Shown: positions 50,088-58,279 of the stretch, one piece after another
How the letters are laid out: each line of letters starts with the position of its first letter
Numbering within the stretch: the first letter of the stretch is position 1
Source: JAPPLB01 sp965208945
Lineage (GTDB): Bacteria > Acidobacteriota > Terriglobia > Bryobacterales > UBA6623
Assembly: GCA_965208945.1 (NCBI GenBank)
Contig: OZ242366.1
Coordinates: 3,100,001-3,164,000, forward strand
Length of the DNA: 64,000 bases
Direction: 5' to 3'
Program-made: the position numbers and the translations under genes
Notes under the pieces: model-generated
What the model saw: only the letters and a program-made list of their open reading frames with translations
Told to the model about the DNA's origin: nothing
The model's database searches: none

Positions 50088-50810
50088 TCAAACAGAAGAA
50101 GTGGATTGGAACCGCGCGTTGACTTCGTTCCAGTCGATGTGATCGAGAAACTTCTCGACGTAGTCCGCTTTGCGGTTCTGGTAGTCGATATAGAAGGCGT
50201 GTTCGTACGTGTCGATCACGACAAGCGGCATCGCCATCCAAACAACCCCCATCGCGTGCTCATCGCTGACGACGTTGTACAGCCTTTCGTTTACGGGGTG
50301 CTTGACCAGCATGGCCCAACCCGCTGCGCCTTTCGCCGAGGCGACAAAGTCGGACGCCCATTTATCGAGAGAGCCGAAGCGCTGCCGGATCGCCGTCTGT
50401 ACGTCCGCGGACGGATCGGGGGCTTTCGGAGCCATGCCGTCGAAATACAACTCATGCAGAACGACGCTGTTGCCTTTGCTGTTGATCGCCCGCTTCAGCG
50501 CCCCGTGCTCCGGTGCGTCAAGCGGTTTGCCGGACTGGATCGACGCTTCTACCTTGGCATCGGCGGCCGCATAGCCTCGGAGCGCGCCTCCGTAGTGGGC
50601 CGTGTGGTGCGGAGCGATCTGCTCGGCGCTGAGGAATCCATCGATCGCTTTGTGCTTGAGCGGTTTCGGTTTGCCGGTCACGAGTCCGCTTTGTGAGAAG
50701 TCCAGGGCTCCCGGATGCTCTGCGGCAGAAGACAGTCCCGCCACCATCATGTTGCCCATCGCCGCCCCGGATGACAGAAACACGAAACTGCGTCGATCGA
50801 AGAATCCCAT
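50088..50810 (-). CDS. Fe/Mn superoxide dismutase, exported
   Basis: 240 residues. Metal ligands are recognisable: His in EQIAPHHTAHYGG, His in NSVVLHELYFDGM, and Asp/His in PLVVIDTYEHAFYIDYQN (DxxxHAFY). A leader (RRSFVFLSSGAAMGNMMVAGL) replaces the usual immediate start of cytosolic SODs, so it likely acts outside the cytoplasm. Its neighbours are exported metabolic proteins. The length beyond the leader is normal for SodB/SodA. Whether Fe or Mn is bound cannot be told from the sequence. Confidence 0.9.
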   Translation of the reverse strand: MGFFDRRSFVFLSSGAAMGNMMVAGLSSAAEHPGALDFSQSGLVTGKPKPLKHKAIDGFLSAEQIAPHHTAHYGGALRGYAAADAKVEASIQSGKPLDAPEHGALKRAINSKGNSVVLHELYFDGMAPKAPDPSADVQTAIRQRFGSLDKWASDFVASAKGAAGWAMLVKHPVNERLYNVVSDEHAMGVVWMAMPLVVIDTYEHAFYIDYQNRKADYVEKFLDHIDWNEVNARFQSTSSV

Positions 50811-50932
50811 GGTAGATCACCCAAGCTCGGTGATGAACGCTCGGCTACCCCATGGTAGCTCTCCGCATTGCCGCTCCCCCCGCGCCAAGCCGCTCCCCCG
50901 CGCGCCAAGCCGCTCCAAGCCGCCCCGAGCCG

Positions 50933-51811
50933 TTACTCGATTCCCATTTCCTTCTTCCGCTTTTCGAGCCATTCCTCATACTCCTTCAACAGAGCGGGAT
51001 CTCGGGGGCTCGAATAGATTTCGCTCGCTTTGTATCTACCTGTCATGAACATCTTCTTCGTCCATTCGTCGTGGAGGCGGGCCAACTCGGCGCTCTCGAC
51101 CACTTGCCGCAGCAAGTGAGGGGGGATGAAGACGACTCCGCCGCGATCACCGAGAACGATATCGCCGGGCATGACCGTCACGCCGCCCACACGGATCGGT
51201 ACATTGATTCCCGCCACCATGGCGTCACGGCCGGAGGGATGATAGCCGCGTGTAAAGATCGGGACATTCAGCGAGGCAATGCCCGGCACGTCGCGAATCG
51301 CGCCGTTGACGACATAACCGTTCCCGGTGATGCCGTAGATCGCCGTGGCGAGGTTGTCGCCGCCGAAGGTCGCTTCGTCGACCTCGCCCATGACATCGAC
51401 GACGAGCACGTCGCCGGGTTGTAGAAAATCGATCACTCGTTGCGTGGTGCCCGGCCCAAGCCCGGCCAGTTTGGCTTCTTCCTCAATGACCTCCTCGACG
51501 TCGGGTCGCCGCGGCATGAAGACGGCGGTGAAGGCCCGGCCAACGAGCTGCTTGTCCGGGTGAAGGATTTCCCAGTCGCCTTCGTACTGGTTGTGGTAGC
51601 CGGCGCCGCGCGCCACGCCCCATGCCGATGTCGTTGTCGCGCTCGACAAACGCCTGATCAAGTCGCCCGGGGCCATCGGCCGTCCGTCGTCGAAGCGCTC
51701 AAACGGGTTCAGTCTCGTGTATTTGAGCAGGTCGTCCTTCGAGAAACCGGACATCTGGGCATGGAGGGGAACAGAAAGCAGAACGAAGATTGTAAGGAGG
51801 CGATGGCGCAT
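50933..51811 (-). CDS. RraA-like family protein, exported
   Basis: 292 residues with a signal peptide (RHRLLTIFVLLSVPLHAQ). The RraA/HMG-aldolase core is seen in VIDFLQPGDVLVVDVMGEVDEATFGGDN (Glu-Asp near the cofactor site), GYVVNGAIRDVPGIASL (the G-x-x-R-D motif) and VMPGDIVLGDRGGVVFIPPHLL. Members act as oxaloacetate decarboxylases, 4-hydroxy-4-methyl-2-oxoglutarate aldolases or, in E. coli, RNase E inhibitors. The leader argues for a metabolic or unknown extracytoplasmic role. C-rich CCAAGCCGCTCC repeats lie between it and the SOD gene (50,868-50,932). Confidence 0.85.
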   Translation of the reverse strand: MRHRLLTIFVLLSVPLHAQMSGFSKDDLLKYTRLNPFERFDDGRPMAPGDLIRRLSSATTTSAWGVARGAGYHNQYEGDWEILHPDKQLVGRAFTAVFMPRRPDVEEVIEEEAKLAGLGPGTTQRVIDFLQPGDVLVVDVMGEVDEATFGGDNLATAIYGITGNGYVVNGAIRDVPGIASLNVPIFTRGYHPSGRDAMVAGINVPIRVGGVTVMPGDIVLGDRGGVVFIPPHLLRQVVESAELARLHDEWTKKMFMTGRYKASEIYSSPRDPALLKEYEEWLEKRKKEMGIE

Positions 51812-51873
51812 GGCCAGAAGGTATCACATACCGACCCGGCGTGAAGTGCTCCGGCAAATCGTAAAATGGGCCT

Positions 51874-52278
51874 GTGGGCTACCGTTTGGCGATTGAAGCC
51901 GTAGTCGTTGCACACTTCCTGTTCATCTTGTTCGTGATCTTCGGAGTGGTCATTGCCTGGAAGTACCCTCTGCTGAGATGGCTGCACTGGGCGTCCATGG
52001 CCTACGGCTTGCTGATCGAGATCTTCCATTGGGTCTGTCCGCTAACGTTGGTTGAAATCGAGTTGAGGCGACGAGGAGGGCTATCCTACTACGACGATAG
52101 TTTCATCAGTCACTACTTGCTGCAGATCATCTACCTTGACGCGCCGCGCCGGTCTTTGATCATCGCTGCGGTCGTCGTCGTGACCGTTAATATAGGCTTG
52201 TATTGGCTGTTCAGTCGCCGGGACTTGCTCCCGAATCAAGCCAGGAAACATGAATACGAACCTCCACCGCCGGCCTAA
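51874..52278 (+). CDS. DUF2784 family membrane protein
   Basis: 134 residues from GTG 51874 (no better start in frame). Four predicted helices (EAVVVAHFLFILFVIFGVVI, LRWLHWASMAYGLLIEIFHWV, LLQIIYLDAPRR..., AAVVVVTVNIGLYWLF). HFLFILFV and CPLTLVEIELR are the DUF2784 pattern. It is divergent from the RraA-like gene, and its 3' end overlaps the dctP start by 29 bp, which suggests coupling. Role unknown. Confidence 0.75.
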   Translation: MGYRLAIEAVVVAHFLFILFVIFGVVIAWKYPLLRWLHWASMAYGLLIEIFHWVCPLTLVEIELRRRGGLSYYDDSFISHYLLQIIYLDAPRRSLIIAAVVVVTVNIGLYWLFSRRDLLPNQARKHEYEPPPPA

Positions 52279-53266
52279 GTCCGCCGCCGTTCTGATCCTT
52301 CTCTGTTCCGTTGTCCTGTGCTCCTGCGGCGGCGGTGAGAACGACGGTGAGATCGAGCTGAAGCTCGGCCATGTTTCTCATCCCGGGGCCCTGGTCGCCG
52401 AGTCCGCTGACGAATTCGCGCGGCGCGCCAACGAAAAGCTCAAGGGACGCGCCACGGTAACGGTTTTCGGAGCGAGTCAACTCGGCTCGGACGAGGCCTT
52501 GTTGCAGAAGCTCCTGCTGGGCACGATCGACTTTTCGCTCCCGTCCACGATCATGTCGACCGTAGTAGACCAGTTCGGCCTCTTCGAGATGCCCTATCTC
52601 GTCGAGGACCGCGAGCATATGAAGCGTGTTGAAGAGGCTGTTTTCTGGACTCGTCTGGCGCCTCTCAGTGAGGAGAAGGGATACCATGTCCTGGCCGTGT
52701 GGGAAAACGGTTTCCGGCACATTACCAACAACGATCATGCGATCCGCACGCCCTCTGATCTCAGTGGGATCAAGCTCCGCACGCCCAAAGGCCGATGGCG
52801 GGTCAAGATGTTCCAGGCCTACGGCGCCAACCCGACCCCGATGCCGCTCTCCGAAGTGTTCGTCGCACTGCAAACCGGCGTGATGGATGCCCAGGAAAAC
52901 CCGCTGTCGATGATCTACAGCACAAAATTCCAGGAAGTGCAGAAGTATCTCTCTCTGACGCAACACGTCTACACGCCCGCGTACCTTCTTGCCGGAGCAA
53001 AAAAGTGGGCAAAGATCCCGGAAGAGATACGCGAGATCCTCCAAACCACAGCCCGCGAGACACAAGAGTTCGTCCACCGCAGAGGGGTCGAAATCGACGA
53101 AGAGCTGCTGGACAAACTCAAGAACGCCGGTCTCGCAGTGAATGAAGTAGACCGCGAGGCGTTCGTGGAAGCCAGCTCATCGATCTACCGCGAGTTCGGC
53201 AGCGCCGTGGAAGGCGGCGAAGATCTCATCGACCAGGTCGTTGCACTGCGCCGGGGACAGGGCTGA
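52250..53266 (+). CDS. dctP: TRAP transporter substrate-binding lipoprotein, DctP type
   Basis: 338 residues. A lipoprotein leader (AAVLILLCSVVLCSCGGG, Cys in an LCSC box) is followed by KLGHVSHPGALVAESADEFA, which starts the DctP fold. LSGIKLRTPKGRWRVKMFQAYGANPTPMPLSEVFVALQTGVMDAQENP is the long-known signature for ligand binding (Arg contact with a carboxylate). Family knowledge: TRAP systems import acidic substrates such as C4-dicarboxylates, sialic acid and sugar acids using ion gradients. dctQ and dctM follow, so the set is complete, but a MITE lies between dctP and dctQ. Confidence 0.93.
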   Translation: MNTNLHRRPKSAAVLILLCSVVLCSCGGGENDGEIELKLGHVSHPGALVAESADEFARRANEKLKGRATVTVFGASQLGSDEALLQKLLLGTIDFSLPSTIMSTVVDQFGLFEMPYLVEDREHMKRVEEAVFWTRLAPLSEEKGYHVLAVWENGFRHITNNDHAIRTPSDLSGIKLRTPKGRWRVKMFQAYGANPTPMPLSEVFVALQTGVMDAQENPLSMIYSTKFQEVQKYLSLTQHVYTPAYLLAGAKKWAKIPEEIREILQTTARETQEFVHRRGVEIDEELLDKLKNAGLAVNEVDREAFVEASSSIYREFGSAVEGGEDLIDQVVALRRGQG

Positions 53267-53352
53267 TACTAGTTCGTTGCTTTCCGGCGGTCGGGCAGCC
53301 GCGTCAAGCCGGCTGTCGGACTTTCCGCCTGCATAGCCACCTGCATGGCCAG

Positions 53353-53528
53353 CCTGCATTTCTCGCCACGTGGCGAGGGGAAGTGCATGAGAGGGCCGTC
53401 AGGACGAGGCGCGCGCCGCTTGGTGCGCGCAGGTGTACTTGACCGTACATCGAGCACGGCAAGCAAGCGCAACGAAGTCATGACGGTCGTATCGTGTGCT
53501 TCGGCCGTCAGGTGGTGAGAATTGCAGG
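53353..53528 (-). repeat. MITE-A copy 8, inverted, between dctP and dctQ
   Basis: The only copy in the opposite orientation. Ends CCTGCATTTCTCGCCAC and GTGGTGAGAATTGCAGG; 176 bp. Flanks CCAG and CTAT are not clean duplications. The IS1111 target is mutated (about two to three mismatches). Confidence 0.88.
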
Positions 53529-54016
53529 CTATCCTTCGAGCGAAGTTCGAGCGCCTTCTCGAATCCATTGTTCTGATCCTGCTGGGATCACTGGCCGCAT
53601 TGGTGGTCGTGGCCGTGCTCTTCCGCAAGGCCGGGGCCTCGATCGTTTGGTACGACGAGGTGGCCTCGGTCTTGTTGGCCTGGCTCACCTACTACTGCGC
53701 ATCTCTTGCAGCCCTGAAGCGTGCTCACATCGGCTTCCCGAAGCTGGTACTGGCCGCGCCATTGGGACTCCGCCGGGTGCTCTACGCTGCGCGCGAGATC
53801 ATCGTCATCGGGTTCTTCGCGATCGTGGCCTGGGCCGGCTGGCAAGTGCTCATTGTCATTGAAGGGACATACCTGGTGAGCCTGCCTTGGGTTCCCACGC
53901 AGTTGACACAATCGGTGATCCCGATCGGAGCGGTTCTGTTCATCGTGGCGGAACTGCTGAGCTTTACCGATGTGTTGCGGGCTGAGGCCGCCGCCGCGGA
54001 GGAGCATCGCCCGTGA
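53522..54016 (+). CDS. dctQ: TRAP transporter small membrane subunit, DctQ type
   Basis: 164 residues, four predicted helices, with DEVASVLLAWLTYYCASLAALKRAHIGF in the middle, the DctQ signature. The frame can only begin at TTG 53522, which belongs to the end of the MITE (GGTGAGAATTG). An in-frame TGA stands at 53516-53518 and no better start occurs before the first helix. The native start was therefore probably lost and replaced by the MITE terminus; ATG 53345 beyond the MITE could be the original one. dctM begins by a GTGA overlap, so translation must still pass through here. Confidence 0.85.
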   Translation: MQAILRAKFERLLESIVLILLGSLAALVVVAVLFRKAGASIVWYDEVASVLLAWLTYYCASLAALKRAHIGFPKLVLAAPLGLRRVLYAAREIIVIGFFAIVAWAGWQVLIVIEGTYLVSLPWVPTQLTQSVIPIGAVLFIVAELLSFTDVLRAEAAAAEEHRP

Positions 54017-55296
54017 CCGTCTTGCTGATGATTCTCGGGCTGCTTGCGCTGGTCTTCATCGACGTGCCGATTGCCATCGCCATGGGCGTGGTTGCGATCG
54101 TCGCGATGATTGCCGGCTCGGGTCTGGACGCGTTGCCCAACGTCGCCCTCGTGCTGTTCACGGGCGCGACCAAGTTCCCGTTGATTGCGATACCGCTGTT
54201 CATCCTGGCCGGCTCCATCATGAATGCCGGCGGGATATCGCAGCGGCTCATCGCGCTCGCTTCGGCGCTGATCGGGTTCGTTCGCGGCGGGCTGGCTATG
54301 GTGACGACCGGCGCATCGCTCTTCTTCGCGGAAATCTCGGGGTCGGCGGTGGCGGATGTCGCTGCGCTGGGTTCAATCCTGATCCCAGCGATGAAGAAGA
54401 AAGGCTACCCGATCCCGTTTGCCGCCGCCGTGACCTCTTCCGCAGCGACCCTTGCCGTCGTCATTCCACCGTCGATTCCCATGATCTTGTATGCGGTGAT
54501 GGCAGGCAGCTCGGTCGTCGAGCTGTTCGTCGCGGGCATCGTCCCGGGGGTTCTGGGAGGACTCCTGATGATGGCCGTCACGTACGCCTTGGCCGTGCGG
54601 CACGATTACCCCGTGGAAGAGATCTTTCAGTTGAGCCGAGTGAAGCGGACGTTTCGTGAAGCGGCATGGGCGCTGCTGCTTCCGGTGATCATCCTGGGCG
54701 GCATCTTCGGCGGTTGGGTGACGGCCACCGAAGGGGCCGGTCTCGCCGTGCTCGCCGCGCTCGTCATCGGCGGCGTGGTCTACCGGGAACTGACCTGGAC
54801 GACGATGCGCGGCGCGATGATCGAGGCGGGACAGCAGACGGCCATCGTGATGCTTCTTGTGGCCACCTCGGCGCTTCTCGGCGAGCATCTGACTGCGATG
54901 CAAATCCCGCAGCAGATCGCCCGGGGCATCATCGGCCTGACGGATGACCCGATCGTCGTCCTCGCTTTGCTGAACATCTTTTTCCTCGTAATCGGGATGT
55001 TCCTGCACTCGGCGGCGGCGATCATTCTGGTGGTGCCGATCGTGATGCCCCTGGTGAACGCTGCCGGAATCGATCCGGTCCACTTCGGGCTTGTGGTGAC
55101 GCTCAATTTGGGGATCGGTCAGCAGACGCCGCCGGTCGCCAGCGTGCTCGTCACAGCCTGCTCGATCGCCAAGGCCGATATCTGGGAAGTCAGCAAGGTC
55201 AACCTGTATTTCATCGCCGTTCTCGCGGCGATGCTCCTGCTCGTCACCTACGTACCGGCCGTTCCGATGGTGCTCGTCGATCTGTTCTATCGCTGA
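54013..55296 (+). CDS. dctM: TRAP transporter large permease subunit, DctM type
   Basis: 427 residues from GTG 54013, overlapping the dctQ stop as GTGA. It is hydrophobic throughout with the DctM features FPLIAIPLFILAGSIMNAGGI, EISGSAVADVAALGSILIPAM, IPPSIPMILYAVMAG, TEGAGLAVLAALVIG and LNLGIGQQTPPVASVLVTAC. Length is normal. With DctP and DctQ it forms one inner-membrane importer. The neighbouring catabolic genes suggest a sugar-acid or sialate-like substrate; this is inference. Confidence 0.94.
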   Translation: MTVLLMILGLLALVFIDVPIAIAMGVVAIVAMIAGSGLDALPNVALVLFTGATKFPLIAIPLFILAGSIMNAGGISQRLIALASALIGFVRGGLAMVTTGASLFFAEISGSAVADVAALGSILIPAMKKKGYPIPFAAAVTSSAATLAVVIPPSIPMILYAVMAGSSVVELFVAGIVPGVLGGLLMMAVTYALAVRHDYPVEEIFQLSRVKRTFREAAWALLLPVIILGGIFGGWVTATEGAGLAVLAALVIGGVVYRELTWTTMRGAMIEAGQQTAIVMLLVATSALLGEHLTAMQIPQQIARGIIGLTDDPIVVLALLNIFFLVIGMFLHSAAAIILVVPIVMPLVNAAGIDPVHFGLVVTLNLGIGQQTPPVASVLVTACSIAKADIWEVSKVNLYFIAVLAAMLLLVTYVPAVPMVLVDLFYR

Positions 55297-55302
55297 GTCG
55301 GC

Positions 55303-55812
55303 TCAGAACGACTGTTCATCGGCGGATGGCCCGTACAAAGCGGGCACGGGAACGTCACACAGTCTGAGATAGACTCCCAACTGCGCCCGGTGGTGAATCA
55401 TGTGATTCATCACGAAGCTGCGCAGCACGGCGATTTTCGGCATGGAAAAAAGTGTCTGCCCGCCGGCCTTCAGCGACCAGGACGCCATCATCATCTCGTC
55501 GCTCGACCCTGCGATGGCTTCCCGGGCCGCCCGCAGGTTCTTGTCGAATGCCTCCAGAGCTTCGGCGCGGCTGCCGAGGGCTTGCATTGCCGGCGGCTTC
55601 GTTCCCGGCGGCCCCAGGTCGAACGAGTCTTCCTCGACGATCGTCACGGCCCAGGTCAGCAGGTTCGCCAAGTGGGTCGTCAGACCGCCCACCGTCATCG
55701 ACTTGTCGTGTGGTTTCCAGTCCCAGCGGCCCTCCGGGGCTCGTTCGAGTGTCTTGCGTGTATTCGCGGTTTCGTGATCAAACTCGGGCAACAGCGAATC
55801 GCTCCGCGCCAT
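55303..55812 (-). CDS. DinB-family protein
   Basis: 169 residues, a four-helix bundle protein. Metal histidines appear in GGLTTHLANLLTWA (first) and MNHMIHHRAQLGVYLR (the HxxxH pair). The family includes thiol-dependent hydrolases and transferases (bacillithiol, mycothiol). Specific role unknown. Convergent with dctM, 6 bp between stops. Confidence 0.85.
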   Translation of the reverse strand: MARSDSLLPEFDHETANTRKTLERAPEGRWDWKPHDKSMTVGGLTTHLANLLTWAVTIVEEDSFDLGPPGTKPPAMQALGSRAEALEAFDKNLRAAREAIAGSSDEMMMASWSLKAGGQTLFSMPKIAVLRSFVMNHMIHHRAQLGVYLRLCDVPVPALYGPSADEQSF

Positions 55813-55863
55813 AGTGCCTCCCCCTGACTTCGTCTTCTAAAGCTCAACTCGTCTGACACAACG

Positions 55864-56463
55864 TTAGTCCGTCTCCCCTGCAAGTCGGCCAATCGCCGCC
55901 AGGATCTTCTCTTCCCGGTAGCTCTCGCCGCCCTGGTAGTAACCCCGGATCCGACCCTGCCGATCCACCAGCACGAATCGCAGACTGTGCGTGATAATGC
56001 CCGGGTCCGGCCTGCCGGGCTGTCCGCCATCGTCGACGGCGAGCTTGAAGCCATCCTTGATGAGATGGTACAGATCGGTCTTGTCACCGGTCAGAAAGAG
56101 CCAGCGTTGCGGGTCGGCCTGCCACCGCTTGGCATAGTGGGTGAGCACATCCGGCGTATCGTTTTCAGGGTCCACGCTGATGGAAACGAGCCGCACGTCG
56201 GGCCGATCCTGAAGCGACTCTTGCAATCGCGACATCCGCTGCGAGAGTAACGGGCAGGGCCCCGGACATTGCGTGAAGACAAAATTCGCCAGCCATACGC
56301 GGCCGGCGAGTTCGGAAAGCTCCACCGTCCTTCCACTGCGCTCGGTGAGAGCGAAGTCCGGCACTGTGCTCAGGATCGGCAATTCATCGTACTGCCCGGC
56401 ATGCTCGGTTCCACCGCCGCAACTCAGCGTCACGAGGAGCAAACCGATCAGGCAAAAGCGCAT
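55864..56463 (-). CDS. SCO1/SenC copper-chaperone lipoprotein
   Basis: 199 residues. Lipoprotein leader (CLIGLLLVTLSCGGG). The thioredoxin-like fold has FVFTQCPGPCPLLSQRM (CxxxC copper-binding cysteines), SVDPENDTPDVL and, near the C-terminus, IITHSLRFVLVDRQGRI, whose His completes the copper site. The family delivers copper to or reduces the CuA centre of cytochrome oxidase. No oxidase subunit is visible. A 46-codon open stretch just upstream on the same strand (56468-56610) may be the end of a lost neighbour. Confidence 0.9.
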   Translation of the reverse strand: MRFCLIGLLLVTLSCGGGTEHAGQYDELPILSTVPDFALTERSGRTVELSELAGRVWLANFVFTQCPGPCPLLSQRMSRLQESLQDRPDVRLVSISVDPENDTPDVLTHYAKRWQADPQRWLFLTGDKTDLYHLIKDGFKLAVDDGGQPGRPDPGIITHSLRFVLVDRQGRIRGYYQGGESYREEKILAAIGRLAGETD

Positions 56464-56668
56464 TTTCCTATGGTAAGTCCGCCAGCATCTCAGGATGGTT
56501 GCGCAGGACCTCCTCGTTGGCGGGAACCGCCTTATCGGTTCTCAGTCCCTCTTGGGCGCCCATCGCTTTCTCGGCTGCCTGAATCGTGATGACTCGCGGA
56601 CCCGGTTGGACTGCTAGCCTGGAAAAGGCCGCAAGCGGCCTCTCGCCTTGAGATTGCTGGAGCTTGGT

Positions 56669-58264
56669 ATGTCGTCACGAATCGGAGTGATTGCGATCTT
56701 TCTACTCGTGGGCTGTGCGCCGTCGGGCCCGGATCGGGAAGCTTCAGCGGAGCATGACGACAACCGCCTGAATCCGTATTTCGGGGATCTTCATAATCAC
56801 AACTCTATCGGACAGATTCGGGGGTCGCTGGAGCGGACTTTCGAGATTGCCCCCAGCCATCTGGATTTCTTCGCGTTCACACCGCAAAGCCAGTGGCCGG
56901 ACATGCGGGAGATTCCCCAGGGCCGCAATGCCCAGTTCGAACGCGGATTCCAGGCGGTTCGGGACAACTGGGCCAAGATTCAGAGACTCACCGCAGAGGT
57001 GAACGAGCCCGGTGCATTCGCGGCGTTTCTCGGGTACGAAGTCCACTATAACGATGGGGATTTCAACATCGTTTATCCGGATGGGGACGCGGAGCTCATG
57101 CACTTCGAGACGATCGAGGAGTGGCAGGCGCATGCACGCGAGACGGGCGCGATTCTGATTCCGCATCACCCCGGTTACCTGCCGTTTTGGCGGGGGTGGG
57201 ACTGGAGCCGGCTGGATCCGGAAGTGTCGCCGGTCGTCGAGATGATGTCCGAGCATGGCAACGCCGAGTCGGACCGGTCGCCGATTCGCTACATACGCCA
57301 CAGCATGGGCGGACGCTATACGAAGAGCACCGTGCAGTGGCTTTGGAAGACCGGCGTGCGGGCCGGGGTGATCGCGAGCCCGGACGATCATCTCGGGTAT
57401 CCGGGAGCCTACGGGCAGGGGTTGGCGGCGGTATGGGCGGACGAGCTGACGCGCGAGTCGATCATGGAGGCGATCAAGGCGCGTCGAACGTACGCGCTAA
57501 ATGCGGACCGGATCGAGCTGGACTTCAAGTTGAACGGCCGCTGGATGGGCGAGTCCGTCCCGGCGCAGAGCCGGCGGAACATTGCGGTGAAGGTCAAGGG
57601 CGAGGACGTGATCGACCGGGTCGAGGTGCTGCGAAACAATCGGGTGATCCACCGTGTGCATCCCGTGGACCGCCAGCCAACCGAGGCGAGTTGGGACGAG
57701 CCGGTGCTGGTGCGGGTGGAGTACGGCTGGGGGCCTTGGGCGGATTTCAACATGCCGCGCACCGCGGACTGGCGCTTTCGGATCGAGTTGAAGGGCGGAG
57801 AGCTCCTTTCGGTTTCACCTCATTTCCAGTCGCGGCCGTTTGATGAGGACCGGCGGGACAAGGTGCTTGCGGTGACGGAGCAGTCGTTTGAGTTGGTTTC
57901 CTACACATCGCGAGAGAAAGCGTATGAGGACAAGCCGACAAAGGACGTGGTGCTGGAGATCGCCGGCTCGCCGGAGACCGAGGTCGCGTTGGAACTGACC
58001 GCGCCGGCGCGGATGACGTTCACCAAGACGCTGGGCGAACTGGCGGAATCAAATGATGTGCTGTTCCTGGGCGAGTTTTCATCGGAGTCGATGTTGTTCC
58101 ACCGGGTGGTGTTCGCGGACAACTACCGGGCCGAATTCAAGTACTCGGACGGGGAATCGACGAGCGCGGGCTGGTATCAGGTTCGCGTCGCGCAGACCAA
58201 CGGCAGCTATGCTTGGTCGAGTCCGATTTGGGTGGAGGAACGCAGCTACAGTCCGGCCTATTGA
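56669..58264 (+). CDS. PHP-like (DUF3604-type) lipoprotein
   Basis: 531 residues from ATG 56669 (GGAG upstream). Lipoprotein leader (IGVIAIFLLVGCAPSG). The PHP-type metal-site pattern is seen in NPYFGDLHNHNSIGQ (HNH), FAFTPQSQWPDM, AFLGYEVHYNDGDFNI, GAILIPHHPGY and RAGVIASPDDHLGYPGAYGQG, all as in DUF3604/PHP phosphoesterase-like proteins. The C-terminal half is beta-rich (FKLNGRWMGESVPAQSRRN, AEFKYSDGESTSAGWYQV). These are exported proteins of unclear substrate, common in the same phyla. Next to the ThuA-like gene on the same strand. Confidence 0.8.
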   Translation: MSSRIGVIAIFLLVGCAPSGPDREASAEHDDNRLNPYFGDLHNHNSIGQIRGSLERTFEIAPSHLDFFAFTPQSQWPDMREIPQGRNAQFERGFQAVRDNWAKIQRLTAEVNEPGAFAAFLGYEVHYNDGDFNIVYPDGDAELMHFETIEEWQAHARETGAILIPHHPGYLPFWRGWDWSRLDPEVSPVVEMMSEHGNAESDRSPIRYIRHSMGGRYTKSTVQWLWKTGVRAGVIASPDDHLGYPGAYGQGLAAVWADELTRESIMEAIKARRTYALNADRIELDFKLNGRWMGESVPAQSRRNIAVKVKGEDVIDRVEVLRNNRVIHRVHPVDRQPTEASWDEPVLVRVEYGWGPWADFNMPRTADWRFRIELKGGELLSVSPHFQSRPFDEDRRDKVLAVTEQSFELVSYTSREKAYEDKPTKDVVLEIAGSPETEVALELTAPARMTFTKTLGELAESNDVLFLGEFSSESMLFHRVVFADNYRAEFKYSDGESTSAGWYQVRVAQTNGSYAWSSPIWVEERSYSPAY

Positions 58265-58279
58265 TCGTTCTTGTGTACC

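Noticed and set aside
56468..56610. 46-codon minus-strand open stretch ending just before the SCO1 gene
   Set aside because: Its product (ending NHPEMLADLP) looks somewhat protein-like, but no start, family or full length can be shown; possibly the tail of a lost gene.
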